A stretch of 64,000 nucleotides of DNA from Microbispora hainanensis (GCF_006874475.1 NZ_VIRM01000018.1:1-64000), one strand, 5' to 3'. Positions 24,918-34,892 are shown, numbered from the stretch's first letter. Numbers and translations: made by a program. The notes: a model not told the origin generated them from the sequence alone.

Positions 24918-24933
24918 CTGGTTTGTCTACCAG
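24918..24933 (-). promoter_or_regulatory. Operator-like dyad before peptide importer
   Basis: CTGGT (24918-24922) and ACCAG (24929-24933), separated by six bases, form a short dyad 20 bases upstream of the binding-protein start. It could be a repressor site; it is short enough to occur by chance. Confidence 0.25.
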
Positions 24934-25157
24934 TCAGCCCCAAATGGATAGATGTAGTAAACACCACGGAACGCCGGATCTTCCATCCCTTTCCCCACCA
25001 AATGTGTAGAGATCTTGACGTGGCCCCCTGGGGACGGAACGTCGGCGTCGCATGGTGTGTCTCCACCGCCACGGCGTCGTCCCGCCACCGTCCGGTCCGC
25101 CCTGCCGAGCCCTGCGAGCTCGCGGCGCCACCCGGCGTCACGGATGGCTTGCTCGTG

Positions 25158-26006
25158 TCACCGGCGGTAGCCGGCCATCCGCTCCAGACGTGCGATCCGC
25201 GCGGCGACCGGCGGGTGGGTGGCGAACAGCCGGCCGATCCGGGTGCCCCGGAACGGATTGACGATCATCATGTGGCCGGCGGAGGCGAGCCTGCCGTTCT
25301 CCGGGAGCGGCAGCCTCCGGACCTCCATCTCGATCTTGCGCAGCGCGGAGGCGAGGGCCAGCGGGTCGCCGGTCAGCCGTGCGCCCGCGTCGTCGGCCGC
25401 GAACTCCCGTGAGCGTGCGATCGCCATCTGGATCATCGTGGCCGCGACCGGGCCGAGGATCATCACGAGGATGGCGCCGAGGAACCCCGGGCCTTCGTCG
25501 TCGTCGGACCCGAAGAACAGGCCGACGTACCCGAAGTAGGTGATCATCGTCGCGAGCGCGCCCGCGACCGATGAGATCAGGATGTCGCGATTGTGGATGT
25601 GCGACAGCTCGTGGCCGAGCACACCCTTGAGCTCGCGCTCGTCCAGCAGCCCGAGAAGGCCGTGTGTCACGCACACCACCCCGTCACGCGGGTTGCGCCC
25701 GGTCGCGAACGCGTTGGGCTGCATCGTCGGCGACACGTACAGGCGGGGCATCGGCGCGCGGGCCTCGGTGCACAGCTCGCGGACGACGCGGTAGAGGGCC
25801 GGCTGTTCCACCTCCGCCACGGGCCGGGCCCGCATGGCCGACAGCGCGATCCTGTCGGCGCAGAAGTAGGCGACGCCACAGACCGCGAGGGCGGCCACGA
25901 CCGCGATCCGGGCGCCCATGCCGCCTCCCAGCCAGGCCCCGATGACCAGGAGCGACGCGGACAGCGTCCCCAGCAGGACCGCGGTGCGCAGGCGGTTGTG
26001 ATGCAC
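25158..26006 (-). CDS. htpX: HtpX-like membrane zinc metalloprotease
   Basis: A 282-residue M48 protease with paired N-terminal membrane helices, the active-site motif GHELSHIHNRD (HExxH, residues about 133-143), two further helices and the third zinc-ligand region REFAADDAGARLTGDP. It degrades misfolded membrane proteins. The GTG at 26006 is chosen because GGAGGAGGAGG immediately precedes it; a longer frame extends upstream but lies in repeat DNA. It follows nuoN in the same direction after a 183-base gap. By recollection an htpX-type gene also follows the incomplete nuo cluster of Streptomyces coelicolor. Confidence 0.88.
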   Translation of the reverse strand: MHHNRLRTAVLLGTLSASLLVIGAWLGGGMGARIAVVAALAVCGVAYFCADRIALSAMRARPVAEVEQPALYRVVRELCTEARAPMPRLYVSPTMQPNAFATGRNPRDGVVCVTHGLLGLLDERELKGVLGHELSHIHNRDILISSVAGALATMITYFGYVGLFFGSDDDEGPGFLGAILVMILGPVAATMIQMAIARSREFAADDAGARLTGDPLALASALRKIEMEVRRLPLPENGRLASAGHMMIVNPFRGTRIGRLFATHPPVAARIARLERMAGYRR

Positions 26007-26060
26007 GCCTCCTCCTCCCGGTTCGGTGTGGCCGGCTCGGACGTCCAGCTCCGGCATCCG

Positions 26061-26116
26061 GCGCGGTGAGTCCAGCGCGGTGAGTCCAGCGCGGTGAGTC
26101 CAGCGCTGTGTGTCCG
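26061..26116. repeat. 14-base tandem repeat
   Basis: GCGCGGTGAGTCCA occurs three times exactly at 26061-26102 and once with changes at 26103-26116, between nuoN and htpX. It may be replication slippage; no function is evident. Confidence 0.8.
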
Positions 26117-26189
26117 GCCGGAACGTCCGGCTCGGGCGTCCAGCCCTACCAACGCGCATGGCCAGGACGAACGTTCCCCGTGACACGCC

Positions 26190-27794
26190 TCACCCTGAGA
26201 CGGACAGCACCACCTGCGGGGCGACGGAGAAGACCACGGTGACGGCGACCGTGACGGCGACGGCGACCCCCGCCGCCGCCCGCGCCGAGACCGTACGGCT
26301 CTCGCCCGCCGCGGGCGGCGCGAACAGCCGGGCCGTCCAGGAGATGTAGTAGTAGAGCCCCGCCACCGTGTTGGCCGCCATCACGAGGGCCAGCCAGCCG
26401 AGCCCGCCGTCCACCACGGCCCGGAAGACGACGATCTTCGCGAACAGGCCGGCGAGCCCGGGCGGCAGCCCGGCCAGGCAGACGAGGGCGAAGGCGAGGG
26501 ACAGCCCGGCGGCCGGGCTCCGCAGCGCCAGCCCCCGATATGCCTCCAGGTCCTGGCCTTCGGGCAGCCGCGCCACCAGCAGGACCACGGAGAAGGCGAT
26601 CAGGTTCATCGCCGCGTAGAAGACGAGATAGGCGACCGACGCGCCGACCGCCGCACGGGGGGCCACGGCGTAGACCGCCAGCGGCGCGAGGATGTAGCCC
26701 GACTGCGCCACCGACGACCAGGCCAGCAGCCGGACGGCGGCGCGCTGCCGCATCGCGAGGACGTTGCCCGCCGTCATCGTCAGCGCGGCGACGACCGCCA
26801 CTCCCGGCGCCCACACCGCCGCCTTTCCCGGCAGCGCGTACGTCAGCAGCAGGATCAGCCCGGCGAAGCCCGACGCCTTCGACACCACCGACAGCAGCGC
26901 CGCGACCGGGACCGGGGCGCCCTGGTAGACGTCCCCCGCCCAGAAGTGGAACGGCACCGCGGCGATCTTGAACGCGAAGCCCGCGGCCACCAGCACGATC
27001 GCCACCACCGTGACCCGGGCCATGTCTCCGGCGGTGGCCCCGGCGGTGCCCCCGGTCATGCCGTCCGACGTCCGCAGCGCGGCGTCGATCCGGTCGAGGT
27101 GGACCGAGCCGGTCACCCCGTAGAGCAGCGAGACGCCGAACAGCGTGATCGCGGTGGAGACCACCGAGACCAGGAAGAGCTTGAGGGCCGCCTCGGCGGC
27201 GCGGCAGTCATGGCGTCGGAGCGCGGTCAGCGCGAAGACCGGCAGTGAGACCAGCTCCAGCGACACGACCAGCATGATGAGGTCACGGGAGGCCGGCAGC
27301 AGCACCGCCCCGGTCAGCGTGGCCAGGAGCAGGAAATACCACTCCCCCGCCGGGATCCGGCCGCGGTCATCAGGCCCGGCGTCGCGTGACGTGGCGATCT
27401 CCGTCATCGACAGCAGCACGACGATCACCCCGGCGGCCAGTACGACCGCCGCGATGACCAGGGAGAAGCGGTCGGCGACGAACGAACACGACGCCGCGAC
27501 GGCCCGGCCCGTGGCGGCCTGACCCGTTGCGGCCTGGCCCGGAGCGGAGGCTCCGCCGAGTGAGGCGGGGACGCAGAACGTGCGCCGGGTGCCGCCGCTC
27601 GCGGCCTGGACGGCCACGACCGACAGGGCGGCCATCAGGCCGCCGAGTGTGACGAGACCAAGCAGCCGCGCCCCGCCGGGGCGGGCGGGCAGGAACGCGT
27701 CGAGCAGCAGCACGAGCCCGGCCACCAGCGCGAGGACCAGCGGCGCCGCCACGGCGGCGTAGTCGATGGACTGGATCACGCCGCCGCCCGTCAT
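26190..27794 (-). CDS. nuoN: NADH-quinone oxidoreductase subunit N
   Basis: A 534-residue antiporter-like complex I subunit with about 14 membrane helices. The proton-channel region is visible as ELVSLPVFALTAL, ALKLFLVSVVSTAITLFGVS and AAVPFHFWAGDVYQGAPVPV. It pumps protons within the membrane arm. The ATG overlaps the nuoM stop (ATGA). It is the last gene of the incomplete nuo set, with an Ala/Thr/Gly-rich loop (TGQAATGRAVAA) between early helices that is longer than usual. Confidence 0.92.
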   Translation of the reverse strand: MTGGGVIQSIDYAAVAAPLVLALVAGLVLLLDAFLPARPGGARLLGLVTLGGLMAALSVVAVQAASGGTRRTFCVPASLGGASAPGQAATGQAATGRAVAASCSFVADRFSLVIAAVVLAAGVIVVLLSMTEIATSRDAGPDDRGRIPAGEWYFLLLATLTGAVLLPASRDLIMLVVSLELVSLPVFALTALRRHDCRAAEAALKLFLVSVVSTAITLFGVSLLYGVTGSVHLDRIDAALRTSDGMTGGTAGATAGDMARVTVVAIVLVAAGFAFKIAAVPFHFWAGDVYQGAPVPVAALLSVVSKASGFAGLILLLTYALPGKAAVWAPGVAVVAALTMTAGNVLAMRQRAAVRLLAWSSVAQSGYILAPLAVYAVAPRAAVGASVAYLVFYAAMNLIAFSVVLLVARLPEGQDLEAYRGLALRSPAAGLSLAFALVCLAGLPPGLAGLFAKIVVFRAVVDGGLGWLALVMAANTVAGLYYYISWTARLFAPPAAGESRTVSARAAAGVAVAVTVAVTVVFSVAPQVVLSVSG

Positions 27795-29509
27795 GGCGCC
27801 ACCCCCGATCCGAGGAGCGACTGCACGGCGGGCGTGGTGACGGCGAGCAGAGCCTTCGGCCACAGGCCGAACAGCACGATCAGCGCCACCAGCGGAAGCC
27901 ATGCCGCCAGTTCGTGGGCCGTGGCGTCCCGGAAGGGCCGCCGCCCCCGGCCCGGCTCCGCCCCCTCTCGAGTGCCCACCCCGACGGCCGCCCCGACCGC
28001 CGCCCCGGCGGCACCCGTCGCACCCGGCCGCACCGGTTCGAGAGGCACCGGTTCGAGAGACGCGGCGGGTTCGAGAGGCAGGGCGGGTTCGAGAGGCAGG
28101 GGTTCGAGAGGCGCGGCGGGTTCGAGAGACGCGGCGGGTTCTGGTGGCCCGGCGGGCGAGACGGTTTCGACCGCCCGGCCATGCGTCACCCGCGAGAGCA
28201 TGAGCAGGAAGTAGGCCGCGGTGAGCACCGTGCCGAGCCCTCCGACGGCCATGAACACGAGGAACAGCGGCCGGGAGAGCGCCGCTGCCGGCCGGTACGC
28301 GCCGAGCAGCGCGAGCATCTCCCCCCAGAACCCGGCGAGGCCGGGCAGGCCCAGCGAGGCGACGCAGGCGAAGGTCAGCAGCGACCCGACGTACGGCAGG
28401 CGGCGCAGCATCCCGCCGCCCAGCCGGACCATGTCGGCCGTGCCGTAGCGCTCCTTGACGGCTCCGGCAAGGAAGAACAGCAGGCCGGTGATCAGCCCGT
28501 GGGCGACGTTGGCGAACAGGGCGCCGTTCAGGCCCACCGGCGTGAGCGAGGCGAACCCGAGCAGCACGAAGCCCATGTGGCCGACGGACGAGTAGGCGAT
28601 CATCCGTTTGAGATCACGCTGGGCGAGGCAGGCGAGCGATCCGTACGCGATGCCGGCCACGGCGAACGCGCCGAGCCAGGGAGCCAGGGCCGCCGCCCCC
28701 TCGGGGAGCACCGGGATCGCGATTCTGGCGAAGCCGTACGAACCCATCTTGAGCAGCACGCCCGCGAGCAGGACCGAGCCCACGGTGGGCGCCTCGGTGT
28801 GCGCGTCGGGCAGCCAGGTGTGCAGCGGCCACATGGGCGTCTTCACCGCCAGGCCGAGACCGATGGCGAGGAACGCGAGGATCTGGGCCGACCGGGCGAT
28901 GCCCGAGCCGTGCCGACCGGCCAGCGCGACCATGTCGAGCGTGCCGGCCTGGGTCCAGACGACGAGCAGGCCGATGAGCAGGACCGCGGAGCCGAGCAGC
29001 GTGTAGAGGATGAACTTCACGGCCGCCTGCCGCCGGCCCGCGCCGCCCCACAGGGCGATCACGAAATACATCGGGACCAGCACGACCTCGAAGAACACGA
29101 AGAACAGCAGCAGGTCGAGGGCGAGGAACGTGCCGAGCATGCCGACTTCGAGCACGAGCAGCGTGACGACCAGCCCACCCGTCCGGCCACCCTCAGGCGG
29201 ATGCCCCGCGAGGTGGACGAAGCACAGGAACGTGAGCAGCGCGGTCAGCACGACGAGCGGCAGCGAGACGCCGTCCACGCCCAGGTGGAACCGCAGGCCG
29301 AGGCCGGGGATCCAGGGCTGATCGGTCTGCAGTTGCATCTCGGCGGGGCGGGCGTAGTCGAAGACCGCGGCGAGCGCGACGGCGAGGACCAGCACCGCCG
29401 CCGAGACGGCGATCCCCCAGGCCACCGCACTGTCGCGTACGGCCGGGACGAAGGCGGCGAGGGCCCCCAGCAGTGGAACGGCCACGAGTGCGATCGGCAA
29501 CCAGCTCAC
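27791..29509 (-). CDS. nuoM: NADH-quinone oxidoreductase subunit M
   Basis: A 572-residue antiporter-like complex I subunit. Typical proton-path sequence includes [56 protein letters not shown] and SVGHMGFVLLGFAS. It is longer than the usual 500 or so residues because about 80 residues (roughly 444-525) are inserted before the last membrane helix: a proline-rich LEP-type repeat followed by an Ala/Gly-rich and charged stretch. The start overlaps nothing; a 224-base repeat-rich gap separates it from nuoL. Confidence 0.92.
   Translation of the reverse strand: MSWLPIALVAVPLLGALAAFVPAVRDSAVAWGIAVSAAVLVLAVALAAVFDYARPAEMQLQTDQPWIPGLGLRFHLGVDGVSLPLVVLTALLTFLCFVHLAGHPPEGGRTGGLVVTLLVLEVGMLGTFLALDLLLFFVFFEVVLVPMYFVIALWGGAGRRQAAVKFILYTLLGSAVLLIGLLVVWTQAGTLDMVALAGRHGSGIARSAQILAFLAIGLGLAVKTPMWPLHTWLPDAHTEAPTVGSVLLAGVLLKMGSYGFARIAIPVLPEGAAALAPWLGAFAVAGIAYGSLACLAQRDLKRMIAYSSVGHMGFVLLGFASLTPVGLNGALFANVAHGLITGLLFFLAGAVKERYGTADMVRLGGGMLRRLPYVGSLLTFACVASLGLPGLAGFWGEMLALLGAYRPAAALSRPLFLVFMAVGGLGTVLTAAYFLLMLSRVTHGRAVETVSPAGPPEPAASLEPAAPLEPLPLEPALPLEPAASLEPVPLEPVRPGATGAAGAAVGAAVGVGTREGAEPGRGRRPFRDATAHELAAWLPLVALIVLFGLWPKALLAVTTPAVQSLLGSGVAP
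28020..28145 (-). repeat. Repeat tract encoding Leu-Glu-Pro units in NuoM
   Basis: Degenerate repeats of GGTTCGAGAGGC and related units (15 and 18 bases) encode a run of LEP motifs within the loop before the final helix of NuoM. The repeats keep the reading frame. Confidence 0.75.
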
Positions 29510-29733
29510 GTCGTCACCACCGCGTCACCACCAGCGCCACCGGGGTGACCACCGCGAGGAAGCCACGCGCCACTGTGGGGAACCCCGGCACCACCGCGGG
29601 GAACGCCGACACCACTGTGGGAAACCCCGGCACCACCGCGAAGAAACCAGGCACCGCCGCGGAGAGACCACATGCCACTGCGGGAAAGCCACGCGCCGCC
29701 ATTTGGGACCCGCGCGTCACTGTTTCGAACCCG
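29510..29733 (-). repeat. Repeat-rich gap between nuoL and nuoM
   Basis: These 224 bases hold degenerate repeats of about 27-30 bases (CACC-rich units with GGGGAAC/GGGAAACCCCGGCACC). A 68-codon frame from a GTG at 29720 spans nearly all of it and would encode VPGFPTVV-like repeats, but there is no known subunit here, and the frame seems to be a product of repeat composition. The other nuo genes overlap or are separated by under 50 bases, so this gap is unusual. Confidence 0.55.
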
Positions 29734-31647
29734 TCATGTCAGCACCACCGCCGCGACCGCGATCAGTACGAGCCCGGCGAACAGGCCGGTGACATAGAGC
29801 TGCGCGTTGCCGTTCTGGGCAAGCCGCACCAGGCCGGAAAGGCCGAGCGTCGCCCGGCCGGAACCGCGGACCGCGCCGTCCACCACCCGCGCGTCCGTAC
29901 GGACCACCGCCCTGGCCAGGCGCAGGACGGGCCGGGCGACCAGCGCCGCGTACGCGGCGTCCACGTAGAAGGCCCGCTCGCACGGCACCCGGAACGGCCC
30001 GAGCAGCCGGGCCGGATCCTGCTCCGGCGCGGAGCGCCACAGGGCGTACACGATCCCGGCGCCGAGCAGCGCGACGGCGAGGCTGACAGCCGCCGGCCCC
30101 CACTCGACCTTTACTCCGGCCGCCGACCCGGCCGCCGATCCGGCGAGGCCGAGCAGCAGGGCGGGCACGGCCAGCACGCCGGCCGGCCACAGCATCGACC
30201 GGGGCGCCTCCCGGCCGTCGAAGACGTGGGCGACACCGGGCGGCGGCTCCGCGAGCGGCTCGACCCGGGCGGGACCGAAGAACGTGCGCAGCCAGGCCCG
30301 GGCGGCGTACGCCCCGGTCACCCCCACGGTCAGCAGCGCCGACGCGTACACGAACGGCTGGGCCGGCCCCGTCCCGTGCTCGACGGCCGAGAGCACGGCG
30401 TCCTTGCTGAAGAACCCGCTCGCGGGCGGCAGCCCGGCGAGCGCGGCGAACCCGATGGTCATCGTCCAGAACGTGATGGGAAGAGCGCGGCGCAGCCCGC
30501 CCATGTGGCTGATCAGGTTCGACCCGACGTGGTGGATCACCAGGCCCGCGCAGAGGAACAGCAGGGCCTTGAACGCGCCGTGCGACACCAGGTGGAACAT
30601 CGCCGCCAGGTCGGACCCGGCGGCCAGCGCCGCCCCCATGTAGGCGAGCTGGCTGATCGTCGAATAAGCCAGCACGCGCTTGAGGTCGTCCTGTGCGAGC
30701 GCGGCGAGGGCGGCGCCCAGCATGCCGACGGCGGCGACCACGCCCAGCACGTCGAGCGTGGGCGGCGCCGCGAGGAAGGCGGGATAGAGCCGGGCGACGA
30801 CGAAGATCCCGGCCGCCACCATCGTGGCCGCGTGGATGAGCGCGCTGATCGGGGTGGGACCGGCCATCGCGTCGGGCAGCCAGGTATGCAGCGGCACCTG
30901 CGCGCTCTTGCCCGCGACCCCGGCGAGCAGCAGCAGCGTCGCGGCGATCAGCGTGCCCTGGGGAATGTCGGCGCGCAGCACGTCGTCGATCCGGAAGCCG
31001 CCCGCCGCCGTGCCGAGGACGAAGATCCCGAACAGGAAGCCGACGTCGCCGAGCCGGGTGACCAGGAACGCCTTCACCGCCGCCCGGGAGTTGGCCCGGT
31101 CTTCCCACCAGTGCCCGATGAGCAGGTAGGAGCACAGCCCCATGATCTCCCAGCCGGCGTAGAGGACGATCAGATCCCCCGCGTAGACGACCAGCAGCAT
31201 GGCGCTGGTGAACAGGCTGACGAACGCGCTGTAGGACGGGTAGCGGGGTTCGTCCCGCATGTACCCGACCGAGTAGACCTGCACCGCCAGCGCGACCACG
31301 ACGACCAGGATGCCCGTGAGCACTGACAATCCGTCGTCCCGCAGAGTCAGGGAGATCGGCACCGACCCCGTCTCGACCACTGTCAGCGTGCCCTCGACCC
31401 GGCCGGGGAGCAGCTCCGACCAGAAGCGCCCTTCCGACGTGCCCGCTCCCCCCGCCAGCGAGGCGGCCAGCCACACCGTCAGCGCCGCCGACACCCCGCC
31501 CGGAACGATCGCGAACCACGCCGCCCGCCGGTACGCCACCCGTTCCGCGCGGGGGCCCAGGTTCCGCGTGCCGAGACGGGTCGCCAGCAGCCCCGCGGCG
31601 GCGGCGGCGAACGGCAGCAGCACGATCAGAGCGACCACGGCGATCAC
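29734..31647 (-). CDS. nuoL: NADH-quinone oxidoreductase subunit L
   Basis: A 637-residue antiporter-like complex I subunit with about 15-16 membrane helices and the long lateral helix near the C-terminus. Clear family sequence includes [60 protein letters not shown] and [18 protein letters not shown]. It pumps protons at the end of the membrane arm. The ATG overlaps the nuoK stop by four bases. Confidence 0.95.
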   Translation of the reverse strand: MIAVVALIVLLPFAAAAAGLLATRLGTRNLGPRAERVAYRRAAWFAIVPGGVSAALTVWLAASLAGGAGTSEGRFWSELLPGRVEGTLTVVETGSVPISLTLRDDGLSVLTGILVVVVALAVQVYSVGYMRDEPRYPSYSAFVSLFTSAMLLVVYAGDLIVLYAGWEIMGLCSYLLIGHWWEDRANSRAAVKAFLVTRLGDVGFLFGIFVLGTAAGGFRIDDVLRADIPQGTLIAATLLLLAGVAGKSAQVPLHTWLPDAMAGPTPISALIHAATMVAAGIFVVARLYPAFLAAPPTLDVLGVVAAVGMLGAALAALAQDDLKRVLAYSTISQLAYMGAALAAGSDLAAMFHLVSHGAFKALLFLCAGLVIHHVGSNLISHMGGLRRALPITFWTMTIGFAALAGLPPASGFFSKDAVLSAVEHGTGPAQPFVYASALLTVGVTGAYAARAWLRTFFGPARVEPLAEPPPGVAHVFDGREAPRSMLWPAGVLAVPALLLGLAGSAAGSAAGVKVEWGPAAVSLAVALLGAGIVYALWRSAPEQDPARLLGPFRVPCERAFYVDAAYAALVARPVLRLARAVVRTDARVVDGAVRGSGRATLGLSGLVRLAQNGNAQLYVTGLFAGLVLIAVAAVVLT

Positions 31648-32006
31648 AAGGCGTCCTCCCCGTCCAGACGCCCCGAGCCGGGTGCGCGTACGACTTCGGC
31701 GAGCGCCCGCAACCGGTCGACGTCGACGGTCCGGCGTGTACGGAAGACGGCCAGCACGATCGCCAGCCCCAGACCCAGCTCGGCCGCGGCGATCACGATG
31801 ACGAACAGCGTCAGCACCTGTCCGCCGTGCAGGCGGTCCCTGAGCCAGACGTCGAAGGCCACCAGGTTGAGGTTGACCGCGTTGAGCATCAGCTCGACCG
31901 ACATCAGCACGAGGATCGCGTTGCGCCGGGCCAGCACGCCGTACACACCGATGGAGAACAACAGGGCGGAGATCACCACCGGGTAGACGACGTGCACCTC
32001 GCTCAC
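31644..32006 (-). CDS. nuoK: NADH-quinone oxidoreductase subunit K
   Basis: A 120-residue subunit with three membrane helices. It keeps the two buried glutamates of the family, in [16 protein letters not shown] and [17 protein letters not shown], which take part in proton transfer. The C-terminus is about 20 residues longer than in many NuoK proteins, with a charged tail. It lies 43 bases after nuoJ. Confidence 0.95.
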   Translation of the reverse strand: MSEVHVVYPVVISALLFSIGVYGVLARRNAILVLMSVELMLNAVNLNLVAFDVWLRDRLHGGQVLTLFVIVIAAAELGLGLAIVLAVFRTRRTVDVDRLRALAEVVRAPGSGRLDGEDAL

Positions 32007-32049
32007 CGCCTCCGGGCCGTCAGGCTGCTCGATAAGGCCGATAACCGGG

Positions 32050-32589
32050 TCATTCCCGCCCCCTGATGTCCGTACGGGACAGGACGATCGCGCCGATCAG
32101 CGCGGCGAGCAGGAGCACCGACAGCGCCTCGAACGGCAGCACCCAGGTGCGGAAGACGCTCGCTCCCAGGGGTTCGGCCGCCCCCTGCCCGGGCTGGAGC
32201 GGCGCGTACGCCGAGCGGAAGCCGGTGATCACCACGGTGACGAGGACGGCGGCGGTCGCGACGGCGACGAGCGCGGCGGCCCACCGGTTGCCGGAGTCGA
32301 GGCCCGCCGAGGGCCCGATGGGCGCGCGGGTCAGCATGATCCCGAACAGCAGCAGCACCACGACCGCGCCCACGTAGATGAGCACCTGCACCCAGGCGAC
32401 GAACTCGGCGGTCAGCACCAGGTAGCCGCCCGCGAGCGCGCCGAAGCAGACGACCAGCCACAGCGCCGCGTGGACGAGCTGCCTGGTCGTGACGACCAGC
32501 AGGGCGGAGCCGACGGCGACGGCGCCGAGCAGCAGGAAGACGATCTCAGGCCCCGAGGGCGGCCACAACCCCGGCGCCTGGGAGGTCAT
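32050..32589 (-). CDS. nuoJ: NADH-quinone oxidoreductase subunit J
   Basis: A 179-residue subunit with five membrane helices. [22 protein letters not shown] and [20 protein letters not shown] match NuoJ, including the conserved Tyr-Val-Gly-Ala segment of the third helix. The start overlaps the nuoI stop by four bases. Confidence 0.93.
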   Translation of the reverse strand: MTSQAPGLWPPSGPEIVFLLLGAVAVGSALLVVTTRQLVHAALWLVVCFGALAGGYLVLTAEFVAWVQVLIYVGAVVVLLLFGIMLTRAPIGPSAGLDSGNRWAAALVAVATAAVLVTVVITGFRSAYAPLQPGQGAAEPLGASVFRTWVLPFEALSVLLLAALIGAIVLSRTDIRGRE

Positions 32590-33326
32590 CGCTCCCCCTC
32601 GGGCCCGTCCTTCTTCTCCGGTGACGACGGGCCGTTCTTCTTGGGCAGCGAGCCCGGCGGCCGGATGGAGCGGATGTCGCGCATGGCTCGGGGCGGCTCA
32701 CGACGCGGGCGACCCTCCGCACTCTTCGCGGGCTCCGCCGCCGGTTCTCTCTCGGCCTCCTGAGCCGCGGACGCGCCCGCGGCAGGTCTGTTCGCCGGCG
32801 CGGGCGGTGCCGTACGGCGGGCCGGCGCCGGGCGGGACGCGGCCGACAGTTCCTTCGGCGGCTCGGCGCCGACCTCGTGGGCCGGTGGCGGCGGCACGGT
32901 GGCCGCCCATTCGCCCAGCCTGTCCTTCTCGTGGAGAAGATCGCGAATGTCGTACTCGGCGTACTCGAACTCGGGCGACCAGAACAGCGCGTCGAAGGGG
33001 CACACCTCGATGCAGATGCCGCAGTACATGCACAGCGAGAAGTCGATCGCGAAGCGGTCGAGCACGTTGCGGGCGCGCGGGCGGCCGCCCTCGGGCGCCG
33101 GCAGGGTCTCCTTGTGGGAGTCGATGTAGATGCACCAGTCGGGGCACTCGCGGGCGCAGAGCATGCAGACGGTGCAGTTCTCCTCGACCAGGGCGATCAC
33201 GCCCCGGCTGCGGGCGGGCAGGTCGGGGTGGACCTCCGGGTACTGCTGCGTCTCGGACTTCCGCAGCATGTGCCGCATGGTCACGGCCAAACCCTTGGCC
33301 AACCCTTCTCCTGGTATGTGCGCCAC
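32586..33326 (-). CDS. nuoI: NADH-quinone oxidoreductase subunit I
   Basis: A 246-residue iron-sulfur subunit. Two ferredoxin motifs, [15 protein letters not shown] and [16 protein letters not shown], hold the N6a and N6b [4Fe-4S] clusters that pass electrons toward NuoB. After about residue 150 it continues with an unusual Pro/Ala/Glu/Lys-rich tail of some 90 residues ([17 protein letters not shown], ending [11 protein letters not shown]). The GTG start at 33326 is chosen from family length ([20 protein letters not shown]); an ATG further upstream is possible. The gene begins a new transcript because the DNA upstream (33480-37207) runs the opposite way. Confidence 0.9.
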   Translation of the reverse strand: MAHIPGEGLAKGLAVTMRHMLRKSETQQYPEVHPDLPARSRGVIALVEENCTVCMLCARECPDWCIYIDSHKETLPAPEGGRPRARNVLDRFAIDFSLCMYCGICIEVCPFDALFWSPEFEYAEYDIRDLLHEKDRLGEWAATVPPPPAHEVGAEPPKELSAASRPAPARRTAPPAPANRPAAGASAAQEAEREPAAEPAKSAEGRPRREPPRAMRDIRSIRPPGSLPKKNGPSSPEKKDGPEGER

Positions 33327-33479
33327 CTGCTCATCATCGCGCACTATCGGCGGCGAGTGAACGTGTGACTCCATCCGGGCTGTTTTCCACATCGTCCACA
33401 CCGTCATCCCCAGGGTTGTCCACAGGATGTGGGGCGAAGGGGGCAGCGCAGACACCGACAAATACGTATCGTCTGGACC

Positions 33480-34508
33480 ATGAACGGCTATGGGGGGCCG
33501 GGAGGTTACCCGCCCGGACCGCAAGGACCACACGGGCCGCAGCACGGACCACAGCATGGGCCACAGCACGGACCACAGCACGGACCACAGCACGGACCAC
33601 AGGGGCCGCAAGGACCGCCGTACCGGCCCCAGGGACCGCACGGACAGGGACCACAGGGCCAGGAGCCGCAGAACCCGCACCGGCAGCGGGGGCCGGGACC
33701 GTACGGGCAGCAGTGGCCGGGCCCTCACGGCGCCCACCCGGCGCCGCCCGCGCAGCCACACGTGCCGCCACCCGCACAGCCGCACGCGCACTCGCCCGTG
33801 CCGCCGCCCCCTCCACCACCGATGCCGCCGACGCCGCCGTCCCCACCGCCGCCCGTGCAGCGGCCTTCCAGCGCCCCCAGCTACCTGTGGGCGCTCGCCC
33901 CGCTCTACACCTGCGGCTTCGGCGCCCCCTTCAGCATGCTGTACGCCGCCATCCGCAGGCGCAGCTGGGGGTACGGAGCCGCCGCGGCCGGATACGCCAC
34001 GGCCACCGGCGCCTGGATCTACCTGGTCGAGCTGTACGAGGACACGCAGGAGCCGGCTCTGGTGTCCCTCTTCATGATCTTCTGTATGCTCGGTCCCTGG
34101 CTGATCGGCACCGTGCACTCGCTCGCGGTCAGGCGACAGGTCTTCGGCGACGTCCCGCCGTACGAGACCGCCAACGAGCAGGCGATCGCGCTCGCGCAGC
34201 ACCGCCGCGCCCTGCGGCAGCAGGCCAGGGAACTGGCGGAGCGGGATCCTGTCATGGCGCGCGAGCTGCGGATCGGGCGGCCCGACCTGCCCCGCCAGTA
34301 CGACGACGGCGGCCTGGTCGACGTCAACCACGCCCCCGCCCCGGTGATCACCAACCTGCCGGGCCTGACGCCCGCGCTCGCCGAGCAGATCGTGCGCGTA
34401 CGCGACCAGGTCGGCGGCTTCGTCTCGGCCGAGGACGTATCCGCCGCTGCCTCCCTGCCCCCGCACCTCACCTCCGACCTGGCCGAATATGGCATTTTCC
34501 TCCCATAG
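33480..34508 (+). CDS. Proline-rich membrane protein with C-terminal helix-hairpin-helix
   Basis: A 342-residue protein of three parts. Residues 1-135 are Pro/Gln/Gly/His-rich, with five copies of GPQHGPQ-type repeats and later polyproline. Residues about 136-220 contain two or three hydrophobic helices ([40 protein letters not shown]). Residues about 280-340 form a ComEA/TfoX-like helix-hairpin-helix ([40 protein letters not shown]). HhH domains of this type bind DNA or act as protein interaction modules. The gene lies divergent from nuoI at the beginning of the block that splits the nuo operon. I do not recognise a named family. Confidence 0.7.
   Translation: MNGYGGPGGYPPGPQGPHGPQHGPQHGPQHGPQHGPQHGPQGPQGPPYRPQGPHGQGPQGQEPQNPHRQRGPGPYGQQWPGPHGAHPAPPAQPHVPPPAQPHAHSPVPPPPPPPMPPTPPSPPPPVQRPSSAPSYLWALAPLYTCGFGAPFSMLYAAIRRRSWGYGAAAAGYATATGAWIYLVELYEDTQEPALVSLFMIFCMLGPWLIGTVHSLAVRRQVFGDVPPYETANEQAIALAQHRRALRQQARELAERDPVMARELRIGRPDLPRQYDDGGLVDVNHAPAPVITNLPGLTPALAEQIVRVRDQVGGFVSAEDVSAAASLPPHLTSDLAEYGIFLP
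33532..33612 (+). repeat. 12-base tandem repeat (GPQH units)
   Basis: GGACCACAGCAC and near copies repeat about six times and encode the GPQH run of the protein at 33480-34508. Confidence 0.8.
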
Positions 34509-34607
34509 TTATTCGGTAATCCCGATGGTCGTCGCGCATATCCCTGGCTGAGCGATCGGTGTTTCCTTAGGCTTTACGGTGCGTCAGCGTGAGAGACGGG
34601 AGGGCCG

Positions 34608-34868
34608 GTGACGTCATCCGAGATCGTCGAATGCAGGGCGGACATGGCCGCGGCCGCGACCTCTGTGCGGGAGATCCTCCAGGCGCTCACCGCCGTCCCC
34701 GCCTTGTTCGGCGACCACACCTGGCAGGGCCCGGCGGCCGACCGCTGGGCCGCCGGCTGGAACGCCCGGAAGACCCAGCTCACCAGGCTCTTCGACGCCG
34801 TGCTCGCCGAGCAGCCGCATCTGATCGCCCGTGTGGAGGAGGCGGAGCGCCGCAAAGCCGCCTCGTAG
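34608..34868 (+). CDS. WXG100-like protein
   Basis: An 86-residue all-helical protein with a WQG (WxG) turn at residues 39-41 between two amphipathic helices, the shape of ESX/type VII secretion substrates. ADRWAAGWNARKTQ follows the turn. It starts at a GTG after GGGAGGGCCG. The larger protein encoded 24 bases downstream probably pairs with it, as WXG100-like proteins usually form helical dimers. No EccC ATPase or other secretion gene is in the window, so secretion would need a system elsewhere. Confidence 0.65.
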   Translation: MTSSEIVECRADMAAAATSVREILQALTAVPALFGDHTWQGPAADRWAAGWNARKTQLTRLFDAVLAEQPHLIARVEEAERRKAAS

Positions 34869-34892
34869 GCCGCCGCACCGGGAAGGATCGCC

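Noticed and set aside
28020..28145. GGTTCGAG repeats resembling tRNA T-loops or a CRISPR array
   Set aside because: They are in frame within nuoM, have no spacers, and do not fold as tRNA.
29514..29720. 68-codon frame between nuoL and nuoM as a new subunit
   Set aside because: Encodes repeats of VPGFPTVV type that follow from DNA repeats; no matching complex I subunit. Kept only as a repeat region.
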